From the NCBI GenBank assembly GCA_023846275.1, contig CM043868.1, positions 14,231,755-14,295,754 of the forward strand: a stretch of DNA of 64,000 nt, read 5' to 3'. The notes beneath the pieces were generated by a model, which had not been told where the DNA came from, made no database searches, and was given only the letters and a program-made list of their open reading frames with translations. This document shows, one piece after another, positions 51,801-63,591 of the stretch. Made by a program: the position numbers and the translations under genes. Position 1 is the first letter of the stretch. The number at the start of each line of letters is the position of its first letter. This DNA comes from Vanilla planifolia (Eukaryota > Streptophyta > Magnoliopsida > Asparagales > Orchidaceae).

Positions 51801-53354
51801 TTCTACGTATAGCTTCTTTAGTAGTTCCTTTAAACCAATCCGGTGGTGCAAGTTTGATGACTTGGTAAAAATTGCATGGAAGAGCTAAAGCAATCTTAAA
51901 CTCCAACTCAAACCCAACATTACAACTATAACTTAATCAATGGTTTTGTTTTGGATATTGATAATTTGTGGGATTCTCCAACAGTTCATATTAGGATCGA
52001 CTCCTATTTCAAAGTTGTCCTCAAATGGCGCCAAAGTATATCTATCCCAATAAAATATTCATTTAAGCATTGAATTAGTAAGCAACCATTTTCTATTATT
52101 ATTTTTGTGGGTTCCTCAAGGTAAATAAAACAAGTGATGGAAAAAATCAAATAAAGCTGTTGATGTTGATACATAAGTTTGTAATGTTCTCATATTTTCC
52201 TGGAATTAATGTGTGGTGATCTTCTTCTTACAGCTTCTCTCTTGTGCAACTTTTGCTGGGGCAATCTTTTGCTTTGGTGCCTTTTGCTTCAAAAGCTTGT
52301 ATGGATTTATAGCACTTTTTTGTGTTGGAGAGCTACTGATATTTGCTACGCAGGTATGATATTCCAAAACAATCTGCACATTGATTTCCTTCCCTATGGT
52401 TGATCGTAGTCTTCTAACTATTCCCCATTTTTATGCTATGCTGTTGTTATGATGAAGTTTATCACAAAACATATTATGTTTTTTATAGTTCTTCTGCACC
52501 ACTGTGTCATCCTTTTTAATTAGTTCCTTTTCTCTTGAATCACCATGTTCATGATTCGTTATTAGTTGCTTGCATCATATGTATGATTTCTTTGTATTTT
52601 CTGTTTTGTACTCAAACTGTCTTCTGATATAGAGGGTTCATCTTCCTACTCTTAACAAAACAAATTTGGAAACAAGTACATCAACCCTTGGGGAAATTTT
52701 GTATTCCGAAAGCTCTTGTACCATATTATATATAAACTAAATTTTTCTTCTCATGCAGGCTCCCGTAAATTATGTATGTCTTCATTGCGTTAAGCCTAGC
52801 TTAAGACCTCTATCAATGGCTATGTCAACTGTTTCAATCCACATTTTTGGTGATGTTCCATCTTCCCCTTTGGTTGGAGTATTACAGGTTTGTTCTTAAC
52901 CCTACGAGATATACTTTTTCTTTGCAAAAAAATCAGTCATGAACACGTTAAATTACGTGCAAATCTTTTGGGTTTCAATAATATAACAACTAGATTTTTA
53001 ATCTTGAACTGTTTGTATTATAAAACAGACATGAATGATTTATATGTAAAATAATCGTTCATTTTGATGCTTCAGGATCATGTGAACAACTGGCGCCTAA
53101 GTGCTCTTGTATTGACATCAATTCTCTTCATCGCGGCTGCCATATGGTTTGTAGGTATGCATTTATACGTTCCCCTGATTTATCACTCTTCATTGTGCTT
53201 TCATTACCGAGCGGTATAAACTCGGTGTCTTATTTTTACAGGCATCTTCCTCCATGCCGTGGACCGGTTTGACGACGGCAGCGAGCCGGGTGTTCCTCAG
53301 GGCCGGAGATCGACTCAGAAGCCATTACTGGAGGCCGCAGAGGAAGCCCACTAA
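27869..53354 (+). CDS. Spinster-homologue major facilitator transporter (probable sphingolipid/lysolipid transporter), 16 exons
   Basis: Exons: 27869-28035, 29949-30080, 33185-33286, 36264-36368, 36454-36529, 39536-39610, 43194-43296, 43368-43424, 46980-47052, 48227-48324, 49394-49470, 51086-51199, 52234-52353, 52759-52887, 53076-53154 and 53242-53354. All introns are GT-AG and all phases close: 1620 bp, 539 aa. The order fits the plant spinster family: first membrane segment with INMLNYVDRGVIA (about 64-76), GDFDLSNFEDGVLSSAF (about 101-117), the LVGVGEASF motif (171-179), then KTAWLAAFY and SGIALGYVYGG (195-218). A polar central loop follows (about 250-310), then AYNFVIGAYSYWGPKAG (about 333-349), GTLAGGFILD and a cytosolic acidic tail. 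About 12 membrane segments are expected. Animal spinsters carry sphingosine phosphate or lysophospholipids; plant substrates are inferred by homology only. The gene is unusually stretched by introns of 3.0-3.6 kb containing retroelement relics. Confidence 0.93.
27890..27931 (+). repeat. 21-bp in-frame tandem duplication in spinster exon 1
   Basis: The 21-bp unit beginning GAGGTAAACCGAGCCGCT is present twice in a row within exon 1, so the protein reads EVNRAAV then EVNRAAL near residues 9-22. The frame is kept. Each unit also contains GAG|GTAAAC, a fair match to a 5' splice donor. The segment lies in the poorly conserved cytosolic N-terminus. Confidence 0.85.
31456..31520. repeat. 27-bp perfect direct repeat in spinster intron 2
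   Basis: A 27-bp block starting TTTTGTTAAAATACATTAAA occurs at 31456-31482 and again at 31494-31520, a 38-bp period. The identity implies a recent duplication by slippage. Confidence 0.85.
32679..33098 (+). other. 139-codon open frame inside spinster intron 2
   Basis: An ATG-initiated frame ending just before exon 3. It is Phe/Leu/Cys-rich and would give two or more hydrophobic segments (for example the stretch around FIFFGWFSVAALAF). I recognise no family. It is on the sense strand of the host gene, with TTTCAG directly after its ATG, so it could be an unused exon, a fragment of an inserted gene or a chance frame in a T-rich intron. Confidence 0.2.
35035..35300. repeat. Repeat-bearing insertion in spinster intron 3
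   Basis: A less AT-rich island inside intron 3 (core about 34980-35650). The motif GATCGTTTGATCGTGAAAAC followed by TGTGTGATCGAACGGATG (about 35041) recurs in altered form as GATCATTTGATTACGAAATT followed by GTGCGATCGGACTG (about 35251), with a partial copy at about 35181-35217. This type of iterated non-coding sequence is common in LTRs. No coding relic accompanies it. Boundaries are approximate. Confidence 0.45.
37680..38005. repeat. Nested short duplications in spinster intron 5
   Basis: Three direct duplications lie close together. AATTCATCAAAATA(C/A)AAGGTATGA occurs near 37684 and 37766, each followed by ATTCTCTTAT. GACTCATTGACTTAA occurs near 37909 and 37943. ACAAATAAGTACAAATTTGGA occurs (with ACC at its start region) near 37861 and 37979. 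This indicates a segment of about 100 bp duplicated more than once and then diverged. Confidence 0.6.
40260..42020 (-). pseudogene. Decayed Ty1/copia retrotransposon (pol) antisense in spinster intron 6
   Basis: Read on the minus strand from high to low coordinate, ordered pol remnants are visible. First, at about 41990-41870, comes the end-of-integrase/linker motif TQKGYYNDP with ITFQETSYF. Next are an LPIA-type linker and the start of reverse transcriptase, KTLQDPNKNQVM then ALQRTW-like, at about 41700-41490. The catalytic box appears as LAIYVDDALYI with YVDD at 41081-41070. RNase H follows as DTKKSTFWYRIF and LTKHTKIDCH with a DIFIETLR-like end (about 40640-40270). Multiple stops and frame changes separate the blocks and much sequence is missing, so it cannot be active. 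It lies wholly inside an intron of the transporter and is transcribed in antisense. LTR ends were not identified. Confidence 0.85.
45380..45995 (+). pseudogene. Decayed L1-type LINE ORF1 fragment (DUF4283) in spinster intron 8
   Basis: On the plus strand, colinear blocks match the N-terminal domain of plant L1 ORF1 proteins. They are a Ser-rich leader (about 45385-45470), RFALIEKFFLG followed by KKAFSAIGF (about 45640-45710), DLRHILIQF (about 45742-45770), an MRMF block near 45830, and HFFSKGLLVSIGRLIGNLLK (about 45919-45978). At least three in-frame stops and shifts interrupt it. No endonuclease or reverse transcriptase is seen downstream, so only the 5' part survives. That is unusual because most LINE copies are 5'-truncated. 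Confidence 0.8.
47203..47222. repeat. Poly-T tract in spinster intron 9
   Basis: About 20 consecutive T residues inside intron 9. No retrotransposed body was recognised next to it. Confidence 0.85.
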
Positions 53355-53386
<32 letters not shown>

Positions 53387-53388
53387 TT
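53355..53388 (+). repeat. 34-nt poly-T tract directly after the spinster stop codon
   Basis: The T run with one C begins on the base following the TAA stop at 53352-53354. The mRNA would carry a long U-tract at the start of the 3' UTR. It may be a natural polymorphic homopolymer. Downstream, to about 53640, lies the probable 3' UTR. Confidence 0.85.
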
Positions 53389-56300
53389 ATCCATCAACGG
53401 TCGTCGTCGCTGTTCTGCTGCTGTGACGATGTATATAAATTTATTTGGGAATCTCGTTGGTTACGACTCCTGCTTGTTTTATGCTACCACGGCGTCATAT
53501 TTACTTGTTGATTTCAGGCTTCATATTTGTGGTTCGTAGGAATAGTTGATATTTGCAAATCATTCAGGGGCATATTTGCAACATTTTTAACATGTTTTAT
53601 ATTCATTTTCTTTTATTATTTTTAACTCAAGGGAGAGCACTCTTCAAGTGGCCGAATGCAAGGACAGAACTCTTGGAATGGGGTTTATTAGCCCTCAAAC
53701 CTTAGATAAATATATTTAATTACAAATTTCATAATTGGTTTTCATAGATATGAGTTTTATAAGATAATTTTCTATTGATGTAAATAATGGATTTAAAAAA
53801 ATATAGTAGAAATTTGTTTTTTAATATGAGTTTAGGAAGAGATTGTAGGGGAGAGAGAGGGAGAGATTGGGGTTTTTATAAGTCAAAGATGACTAAGGAA
53901 AAGATTTTTGTTAGCAAGTGGCATAAGAAGAGAGCAAAAGAATAACCCAAGGAGTAATTTTTTTTTTTTTTGTGTCTAAGGAGAGGTTTGGTTGAAGTGG
54001 TGGTATTATGTGAGTATGCTTTAGTTGAATTGAATTTTTTGTGGTTTATTTATAATTGAAATTGATGATATAAGTTGAGCTTATTTTTGTATGTGAAAAA
54101 TAATAATAGTCATTTGGTTATAATAATTTAATATTTGGGTTTGATGTTTATATTTTACTAATGAAATAAAATTAGTTATGATCTTAATGTAGAAGTTCAA
54201 CCATTAATGAGTTAGTTGAGTTAGATGAATCATTACTATAAAGAGTTTGATTATTTATGATGTTGTTAAGTCAATTATTATGTTAAATCTATTATAAGTT
54301 AAAATAAGAATATGATTTTTAACCTATAGAACAACTATTTTTTGAAGCTAGATTCATGTTGCTTGACAAAAGATAATATTATCTTTGCATTGTTTTGATT
54401 TGAGTGGTCTTTGATAGAATGACTTTGAAGAGTTAGTCTCAAGGGTTTGATCTTGGGATACCAACATCAAATTCTAATCACAAAGTGTTAATCATAAGTC
54501 ATTACTGATTGTCATATGAAAGTGTCTTGGATCAATAATTTCAATTTAACAAGTAGAATTTAATATGTTCATTTAGTTATTGAATTATCCATATCATCAT
54601 TATGTTGTAATAAAGAATTTTTTGTACTTCACATACATACTCAAGCTGATATAAAGCAAAGAAAGTAGCATGCAATTTAAAGTTTGCTATTAATATAGTT
54701 ATTAATTTATTTGATATGGATAATAACTTGTCATCTTTTTTTTTTAAATTAGGATGACTAAGGAAAAATTCTTTATGAATCAATCTTTGAACTTTAGAGA
54801 AGAAGAATCGTCACTATGGATTGACTTAACATATGTTGGACGCTTGGGAGAATCTTCCTATCATCGAGGAAGATTCTTATAAGAGGAAGTAAGAAGAGAT
54901 TAAAACTACAATGGCATCAAGAAGAAAGCAATAAATAAAAGAAACCCCCTAAATTATCACCAAAGATGGAACATATGGTCCTATTGTTGGAAAAGCTTGT
55001 TAGCATTCTTGATGGTTCTTTGATGTCACTTTGGTGGAGAATGAAGCTACTAAAGATAAGGAAATAACTCTTATCAATTTTCTTAATACCAAAAGAAGTT
55101 TTGGAAAACTCCAAATTTTAAAAAGATTTTTTATATTCTTCTCCTTTCTTTTACTACAACTTTCTTAGATATCTATTATAAGAATGAGATGATTCCCCTT
55201 ACCACTATTGGAGGAAATAAGTTTCCTTCAAGGGAGCTCATTTTTGAAGGATAAAGAGAACTAGAGAAAAGGGAAAGAAAAACAAGTAGAGAAGAGATTT
55301 AAGTAATTCACATTAAGGTGTTAGTCATCATGTTGAAGATTGGAAAGGGAGTGAGTATTGACATGATGTACAATTTTTCTTTAGTTTTGGATGCCAAGGC
55401 TCATCACAAGGTTTTCGATTATCAAAGAGAGGTCAAAAATCTAATTATGAGACATAACAACTTTCCTTCAAGCATATTAATTCTCCATACAATCAAGTTT
55501 GACATGGATCTAGTCATGGCTCCAAGTGATCAAAGGGAATCTTTACGACAGAATCTCATAGAAGTTCAAGAGGTATAAAGAGACCTTAAGATCATTAATT
55601 CTTGTTTGATTGGCCTCTCACAAGCTCCTTAATAGTACACTTAATTGGGTGTATTCGAATTCTCCATCCTTGAGGATGCTATTTGGAGAGACCAAACTTG
55701 AAGAATATCATTGATAAAATAAAGTGTCTTGGAGGAATCCTTTGAGTATCTAGTATTTAAGGGTGTTGATGCAATATTTCTTTTTATTAAGATTACAAAT
55801 ATACAAAATTTTGATGCTATGAAAATAAATGGATGCTTATAAAAAGATATGTACCTTTTATCATCAATTTCTTTTTTTCTTTATAAAAAGATTGTTGGTT
55901 TTGATTCTTTGAATGTTGATGCTTGACCTTATTCTAATTAATCTAATTAATTTATGCAAAATATGAAGAGTTAAATTGATTTTTATCTATTCAATTATTT
56001 GATGTATCGAATTTATCCAATAATGAATATCCTTTAAGAATAGGTAGACTTTCATTATGTGTTTCATTAGCTTCCTTACTTCCTTAAGTCAAAATGATCA
56101 AGGCACTATGTGATTGATCCCAAAAGAAGAAAAGCTCATTAAATTGGGCCTTAAGATGAAGGTTGAAAGTTCAATCATGTCAACCTTGTTGAGAATGAGA
56201 GCTTCCAACCTTTGAGGATTACGATGAAAAATAGCCTTGTTGATCCTCACAACTTTTGGTTTCACATAGAAATCACCTTATCAACACCATGTGATATGCA

Positions 56301-58943
56301 TCTTTAAATTTTTTTTTCTTTATGAACTTTTGGTTTCATTTCCTATAAATTAAAATGAAGATGTAAAAGTGTGAAATTATTGTTAATGGATAGAATTATG
56401 TTCTTGAAACAAAATTCTAAACAAAAATCATAATCCATTTTTAATTTTTTTCTATTATAGGATATTCATTATTTGATTAATTAAAAAGATAAAGAAGTTG
56501 CCCAAGTAGTTTGAAGGAGTCTCTGACATAGTTCTAATTTGTTGAGTAGTAGCACCACTAAGCCAATTACAAAACTAGGGGAATTTCTTTCAAATGGCAC
56601 CTTACTCAATCTAGAGGTCACACAGCCCCCTCCGTCAAAGGCCAAAACAAAAAGCTAGCCAAGTAGACGAGACTCAATTCAATACTTCTTAAAACAGATA
56701 AAAACAAACATAATTTTGACATATTTGTTCCATAATGATAATTAATCTCACTATTTCTAATATTAGGGTTTGCATACTTGAAAAAATATAAATATATTCA
56801 TATCACTCAAATTCTTGGCCTAGCTTTGGAAACAATTTTATATAAATATATGTATAAAATAATAAATATAAATATGAATACATATGTATTAAATAATATA
56901 AAGATATATTGCATAAAATATAATATATATAAATATTAAGTATAAAATAAAAAATAATCTAAAATTTATAAATGATTAATTATGACTAATTCAGAACTTA
57001 TATGTAGGCATAGTCATCAATTGAGTTTAAAAAAAATAATCAAAAGTGGTCAATGGGCAAATTTTTGTTCATTTTCAAGATGGTGGAGAAATCCATCTAT
57101 TTCATATCCATCTCTTCAAGAGGGATTGAAGAAAGTGCTTCATGATTTCTTCTTCCCACATTTTTATAAGTAACAATACTTTTTCATTATAAGGTCTCAA
57201 TAAAACCTAAAGAGCTCCTTTGGTTTCTGCAAAATAAGTTAAAGAAATACAATTTGTGTCAATTATAGCATATAAGATTCTATGATTTTTTGATACCTTT
57301 ATAAATATTAATGAGTTTTTATATTTCTCCTTAGCCAATAGTCTAACTTTGTGGAGTGAAAGACTAATAAAGAGAGAGCGGTTTGAGTTGATGGCTTGAG
57401 TGTAATGTTGAAGAGAAAATTCACAAATTCCATCTCAAGAGCTATACTTATAACTGAAGGACCTAAGGCCATTAAGGCCCTAAGTGGAGAAAACAAGAGC
57501 CTAATTGCTTTCATCAAAAGGAAGAAGAGAATAACTCCCCAAAGGAGAGAGGATGACGCTAAATAAAAGTAAGTCCTAAAATAATTGATGGGTCCTCACT
57601 CTTTTTTTATAAACTAAAGAAATATGATGAGAAAGATCTCTCTCTAAAGAAGTTTAACTAAAGAACCAAAGGAAGATATACCCTTAGGTTAATATTTGTT
57701 AAGTTCTTTAGTTGTGAATCCAATGCAATCCTTGAGCTTTGAGGGTTATTTAACAATTCAATGGATAAATGTGCACATAAATTTTGACATTATTTTGAAT
57801 GGAATGAAAAATATTCCTATTGAAGCAATTTTGATAAAAGGATGTAACTAATGTATAATGAAGATTCCATATGAGCAAGTTAAGATTATTCATAATAGAA
57901 TAAATTATAATATTTCAATGATAATAATTTCATAGAGAAAAAATGTGAATTGCTTATAAAAAATGACTAAAATTTGTTGAGAATTAATATATTTGATTAT
58001 TGAAAAGCTATTGAAAATAATAGTGAAATATCTAACAATTCAAAAAATTATGAACTTAGTATAGATAAGTGGAGCATGAGGACTAGCTCATTTTAAACTT
58101 GGTGTACGAAATTACTAAAATCATTAGGACAACATGAAAAGATATAGATCTCATACATTTTGTGAAGATGATACTTTAATAATTGTTTTTGAATGCTAGA
58201 CTAACTAAATTGGAGGATAGAGAAAGGGTTAGGCCTTACAAAATCTTAGTTAGTTGTAGGAGAAGAAAAAAAAGATCAAGGATGAACTTAAGGTAAAGAG
58301 CTTGAAAAATGATCTTTGTAGAAACTCTTGCATAAGAAAGCAATGTCAGCTCTCTTTGTGGTTTACATTTGATTTTTAAGTGAAACTAGAGAAGATCCAT
58401 GTTAAGATTCCTAAATAGGCTTGCATGAGAGAGTAGAGTATGCATATTTCATATTGGAGAGTTATGAAACCTATAATAAGAGAGTTTAAAAATCAAGACT
58501 TGTAAACAAGTGAAACCTATTATCACCTAAAAATATAAAAAGAGACTTGGGTCTTTGTTAGATGATGGTCAATCTTTCTGATGATCATTCTATGGAGATC
58601 AAAGAATCCAATACATGTATTCGATACTTTGATTATTTTGGCAAATAGGATCTGAGTCTCTATTGGATGCTTATTAAAAGGTCTATCGATGGTCAAATGC
58701 TAATTTATTAGTTTGAAGTTGGTTGAACAATTTGATAGTCATCAATTAATGTGATAAATTTTACATATTAGATATTGAATCTTTGTTGAATGCCCATCAA
58801 ATAATCTAATGATTATCTGATGAGTATCAGACAATCTAATAAAGGGATCAAATATCTAATGAGGACTTATGAACAATCAAGAAGAAATCAAATGACAACT
58901 CAAATGGATATAAATCAAAGCATATTTTTACTAGAAGAAACTA
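53389..58943. other. Intergenic region downstream of spinster gene
   Basis: After the probable 3' UTR the sequence is AT-rich with only short frames. The longest plus-strand frame (55318-55578, 86 codons) is ATG-less or weakly initiated and has no domain that I recognise. From about 56820 to 56960 it is an A/T-only-like stretch. I see no gene here. Confidence 0.5.
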
Positions 58944-59660
58944 ATGAATGATTGTGATAATGATTCGATTGCAAAATCATTGATCAACTCATATAATCTC
59001 TATTTTATTTTTGGTTGGAGCATTAATACACAACTACAACATCTTCTATGTTTTCTTTACATACATTGCTTATTGATAAATTCTTATATAATACTTTTAG
59101 TCATTATACTAAACATGAGATTAAGATACTTGAACTTGAAGAGCGTTGTGATGAACTTGGAGAAGAATGAATCACTATTAAATGATTCAAACTTGTATTT
59201 TTCTTTTTTGGGTGGATTGAAAAATAAATTAGCTAAATATTAACGTTCATCTTTTTTGCATGCTACCTGTGTTGATACTTCAAAACATGAAATTTCTTTT
59301 ACTAAAAAGCGAGAATTCTAAGATAAAAGAATAAAATAACTTTTTTCTTTGATGTTCAATCTTATGCTTATGTTAAGAATTGTGTTAGTAGTAAAACCTT
59401 TTGTGCACATGCTCATTTACACATGACTTTTACAAACACATTACTCAAATACATCATCAAAGGTTTTGTATAGTTATTATTGCAAACTTGTTCACGTTTT
59501 TATTGATTGTCCCTTTAGGAGATCTATAAGTTTTAGAGCAAACAAGTATGTTTGGATTCTTAAAGGAATCTATTTTTGTACAAGTTTTGCAAAATCATCT
59601 TCCTCAAACATTACTACTTGTGAAACAAAGATAGTTTGGGCTCCTAAAGTTAAAGCTTAA
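58944..59660 (+). pseudogene. Decayed copia gag-like fragment
   Basis: A plus-strand frame first shows a Leu/Asn/Lys-rich helical stretch ending in NLEKNESLLNDSN and LGGLKNKLAKY (to 59243), as in gag regions of large plant copia elements. After a gap, a zinc-knuckle-like remnant YCKLVHVFIDCPFRR (about 59475-59520) is followed by KYVWILKG and ETKIVWAPKVKA (to 59660), the W-P-K repeats typical after the knuckle. The first knuckle cysteine is lost and stops separate the parts. The upstream stretch at about 58560-58860 may be its LTR/leader but was not delimited. Confidence 0.6.
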
Positions 59661-59824
59661 GTAGATATATATGTATGTTTTGATGATCAGAACATATGAA
59701 GATAAACTTAAACATATGAGCTTCTCTTGTGGCTCACTCATCAAAATTTAAAAGTATTAACACAAATAATAATGGTCTTTGATCATTAAAAAAATAAAAA
59801 TAAACTTCTAGTAAATTTAATTAT

Positions 59825-59905
59825 GTATATATATATATACATATTTCTCTCTCTTTCTCTCTCTCTCTCTCTCTATATCTATATATAATGTGTGTGCGTG
59901 TGCGA
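59825..59905. repeat. Compound TA/CT/TG microsatellite
   Basis: Successive (TA)n, (CT)n with one T interruption, (TA)n and (TG)n tracts follow each other, all visible directly. It begins 165 bp after the gag-like relic. Confidence 0.9.
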
Positions 59906-60584
59906 GTGAGTGAAAGAATTAGATAGAAAAATGATTCTTTATGGTAAGATATATCTATGATCTTCACATTAGGTAGATGTTAAGGTATAACCAAGAAAAA
60001 ATAAGCATTTCTTAACCCAATAAGTAACATGATCTTATTATACAACTATGGGTTAACACACTTTGGGGAGATAATGGTGAATAATTAGAACTATACTTAA
60101 CTAGTTAAACCAATTCATAAAAACTTAAATTAAGAGGTTGATAAATAAATTATTCACAAAATAGTGTCCTTAATATACATACAATATATGCCATTGTACA
60201 AGTATGAAATATTCTAGTCACAAGTATACTGAAGTTGAGTGTGAACATGTTCGATACTATTGTTTGTAATAGTACAATCACTATATCTCATTAATCTTCT
60301 TAGTGAAAAGTCTTGGGGACTAAATTAGCATATACAATCCTATAAGTTAAATTAATGTGGCAAATCTTTTGGCCATATTCCAAATTTCTTCTTGGATGAT
60401 GGTGTAGTGGCAGTGAAGTCATTATTGTGGCCCCTTGGAGCTTGACTTTGCTACCTTAAAAAGGAATAATTAGTGCAAACCAATTATTCATGACAGGGAT
60501 GAGATACAAATGCCAGTGAAGATGAAGAGATTAAGGGACTTAGAAAAATTATAGTTTGTAATAGCTTTTGAAAATTAGTTTTTT

Positions 60585-60633
60585 GAATGTTATAATACAT
60601 TTTTCCCAATTTTGGATGTTATAATACATTTTT
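60585..60633. repeat. Short direct repeat, period about 29 bp
   Basis: ATGTTATAATACATTTTT is present twice, starting near 60587 and 60616, preceded by GA and GG respectively. The spacer is CCCAATTTTGG. Confidence 0.8.
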
Positions 60634-60660
60634 AGTTCCTTTATGCTAATGAGCTATTGG

Positions 60661-61001
60661 CAATTATCTTCAATTCTATTACATCAATAATATTCATGCC
60701 CATGTATGATAATTATAACCAATTTTGTTATGTCAATAGTGATCATTTTTCTATCTAGTACTTTTAACTAATTTTATTTTATTAATTATGGTCATGCTCT
60801 TTCCTGATAGTTATAACTAAGTTAGTCATGTCAATAGTGTAATGCTCATACCTAACAATTCAACTAATTTTGACATATTAGCAATGATTTGTGTTCCTAC
60901 AAAACATATATAAAAATTCTATCACAACATCAATTATCATGCTCCTAATTAATGATTATAACTAATTCTATCACATCAATAAGAGGAATGCATTTGCCCT
61001 A
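60661..61001. repeat. Minisatellite of about 49 bp, seven diverged units
   Basis: Unit starts that I can place: 60661, 60708, 60758, 60806, 60856, 60901 and 60951, giving lengths of 45 to 51 bp. A consensus unit reads roughly GATAATTATAACTAATTTT, then (A/T)CATATCAATA, then GTGATCATGCTC and a CCTA-like end. Units are well diverged from each other, so the array is old. Non-coding. Confidence 0.75.
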
Positions 61002-62431
61002 AATAGTTAAAGCATTATAACAATAAAATTGAAGATAAGTTTAATTTTCCTATATGCTAAATGGTATCTACTTTCTCAGTTGCGAATAGGCCCCATAAGA
61101 GACAATTTTGAGCTGTGATCTAAAGCTTAGATGCATACTTACTCTCTAAATGCCACCCATCTTTCTTGTGCAGAGATCTAATTTTCTTACTTCTTTCTTG
61201 ATCATTCTTAACCTATAAGTTTTCAAGTTTTTTCTTTTTCTCTCTACTTGGTAATCTCTTTTGAAGTCTTAAAAAAATCTTATTTGAATAAAAAATAAGT
61301 ATTAATATTTTTCTAGTATTGTGTGTGGTAAGTTTAGTAATAAAATTGAAATGAAGACAAAATGAAGTAAAATATTGCTTTCAAAAGGAGAACTTTGGAT
61401 CTCCATGTTCAAGAAATGATGAAGATTACAATGACTCTAACTCAACTATTGTCCACCTGTGATCCTTCTCTCTCAACTTTTAACTATTATTTATTTATAA
61501 TAAATAGTGTTTTGTAAAGGCTCTCGTTGCTCTTCCTTCTTTAATAGTACAATAGCTCAAAGCATAATTAACTACACATTTGAAAGATTAAATGCCAAAT
61601 CTTTCTCCATTAACCTAATTCCAAAAGGCCCAAAAAACCACACCAACATCATCTAAGCCTCTCCACCTTGCCTTCGTCTCTAAAGATCTAACACTATTGA
61701 TTCCTTTTTCATCTTCAACCACTTTGTACTCGTTTGTTATAGATCCACACCTTCTAGCTCAAATCCAATCATTACATTATTCTTTTCTTAGGTAGAATTT
61801 GAAACTTATCCAATTCTACCTTCACATCCATTTGGAATAAATCTTATATCCCATCAATTGTAACCCAATGGGATTTTCTTAACATTTTGATAAGAAATCT
61901 CATCATCTCTTATGTATAAGTGTAATCCATACATTATAGAAAAGATGTCCCACTATTTTGAAGAAATCATTTTTACTCTACTTTCTACTAAACTATAATT
62001 GTCATTCTTTATCTTTTTTTATACCAACTCAAATTTTTATGTTTTTCTCAAGAAATTCAAGACTGTAGCCAACACCATGTTTATTCATATATCATACTAA
62101 TCTTTTATAATTATTCTTGTTTATTCATATTATATATATTATTTTAGTAATTCAAAAAATTATAAATATAGAAAAAAAATTGAAAATCTAATTCATTCTC
62201 TTCTTAGACAATTTTATTGGCCAATGATATTTTTATCACATTAGAAAGTCTATAATAAAGTTAATTAAGTTTCACTAGATAAGAGTTTTTTGATAATTTA
62301 ATTGATTTATCCCTATAAAGTTTAAAGTCTTGTTTATTTAAGAATTTTTATCAGTGTGTCCTAATGTTATTCCATTTACAAAATTGTGTTTTGATAATTG
62401 GTAATAATCTTGTATGCTATTCACGTTTAAG

Positions 62432-62432
<1 letters not shown>

Positions 62433-62468
<36 letters not shown>
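62433..62468. repeat. (TA)18 microsatellite
   Basis: Uninterrupted TA dinucleotide run of 36 bp. Confidence 0.95.
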
Positions 62469-62471
<3 letters not shown>

Positions 62472-63307
62472 GCAAACTATGATCTAATATGATCATTATT
62501 ATATTTTAACTTGATTTTATTATCAAACTTTTATTTCTATATATTTACTTTATTTTAAAAATCATATTTCAACTTTTTTTATTTATGCCTTTATGTTCTA
62601 ATCATATGCTCTCACATCACTAGTTTCATTGTGTTCTCAACTTGTTGGATTCTAACTATAATTGTTGAAATAACTAAAACTTAAATTCATATTTTCTATT
62701 ATCTCAAAATAAGTAATGACCTCACAAGATTTAATCCAAAAATAAATAAATAAATAAAATAAAAAATATATCCTAAACTTCTAATTGATAACTTGAATAA
62801 GTATGAATTAGCTTTAATTTATAATATTATTAATGTACTTGAAAACGATTCATGAAAAAATTTTTTAATAACATTTTAGTAAATTACTCATTTAATATTT
62901 AAAATTTAATATTATTTCTATATCTTTCACAAACCAAAAATTCACTAAACTATGAACCCATCAAAATTTATTTTTATCAACAAAAAAATAAAACCAAATA
63001 ACTTGAGATAAACTAAAAACATATTTTAGACTCATTATAACAACTTACGCATTCATTAATTTGTTAAGTTTTTCTGAATTGACGACAATTAAAGTGAAAT
63101 AAATCAATTTGATAAAATAATAAATAAATAAATAAAAAGAATTATATTTTTTCAAAATGGGCATCCTACAAAATAAATTATATTTTTGATGAACAGGCAA
63201 TTATGTAAATAGATATTTTCAAAATTTAAAAGTATTGCTATTTTTTTCATCTCAAAACATTTTAAAATTATTTTTATTTTCTTATTCACGTACGATGATG
63301 CACTGTA

Positions 63308-63310
<3 letters not shown>

Positions 63311-63352
<42 letters not shown>
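63311..63352. repeat. (AT)21 microsatellite
   Basis: Uninterrupted AT run of 42 bp, about 240 bp upstream of the start codon of the last gene. Probably length-polymorphic. Confidence 0.95.
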
Positions 63353-63356
<4 letters not shown>

Positions 63357-63591
63357 TTCCTTTAATCTAAATTTTCTCTCCAATTTATGGATTTTGTTCT
63401 TGAAGAAAGAGGTGGAGTGACCATTCAATTTGCCGTTTGGGTGGGCGATAATGTAATATTTTATTTGCAATATAGACCATTCATATAATTTACTTTATTT
63501 ATTTGCAAAATTATGTGTTTTTCTTGATAAAGGACTCGATAAACCGCCCTACTCGATCCTCATTGTTTCGGCACGCCGTCGTGCTCCGGCG

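Larger units (their letters stand above)
61002..63591. other. AT-rich upstream flank of the last gene
   Basis: No open frame of interest. It contains two long AT microsatellites (listed) and otherwise low-complexity AT sequence. The last 60 bp before 63592 become GC-richer and probably hold the core promoter or 5' UTR of the downstream gene. Confidence 0.6.
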
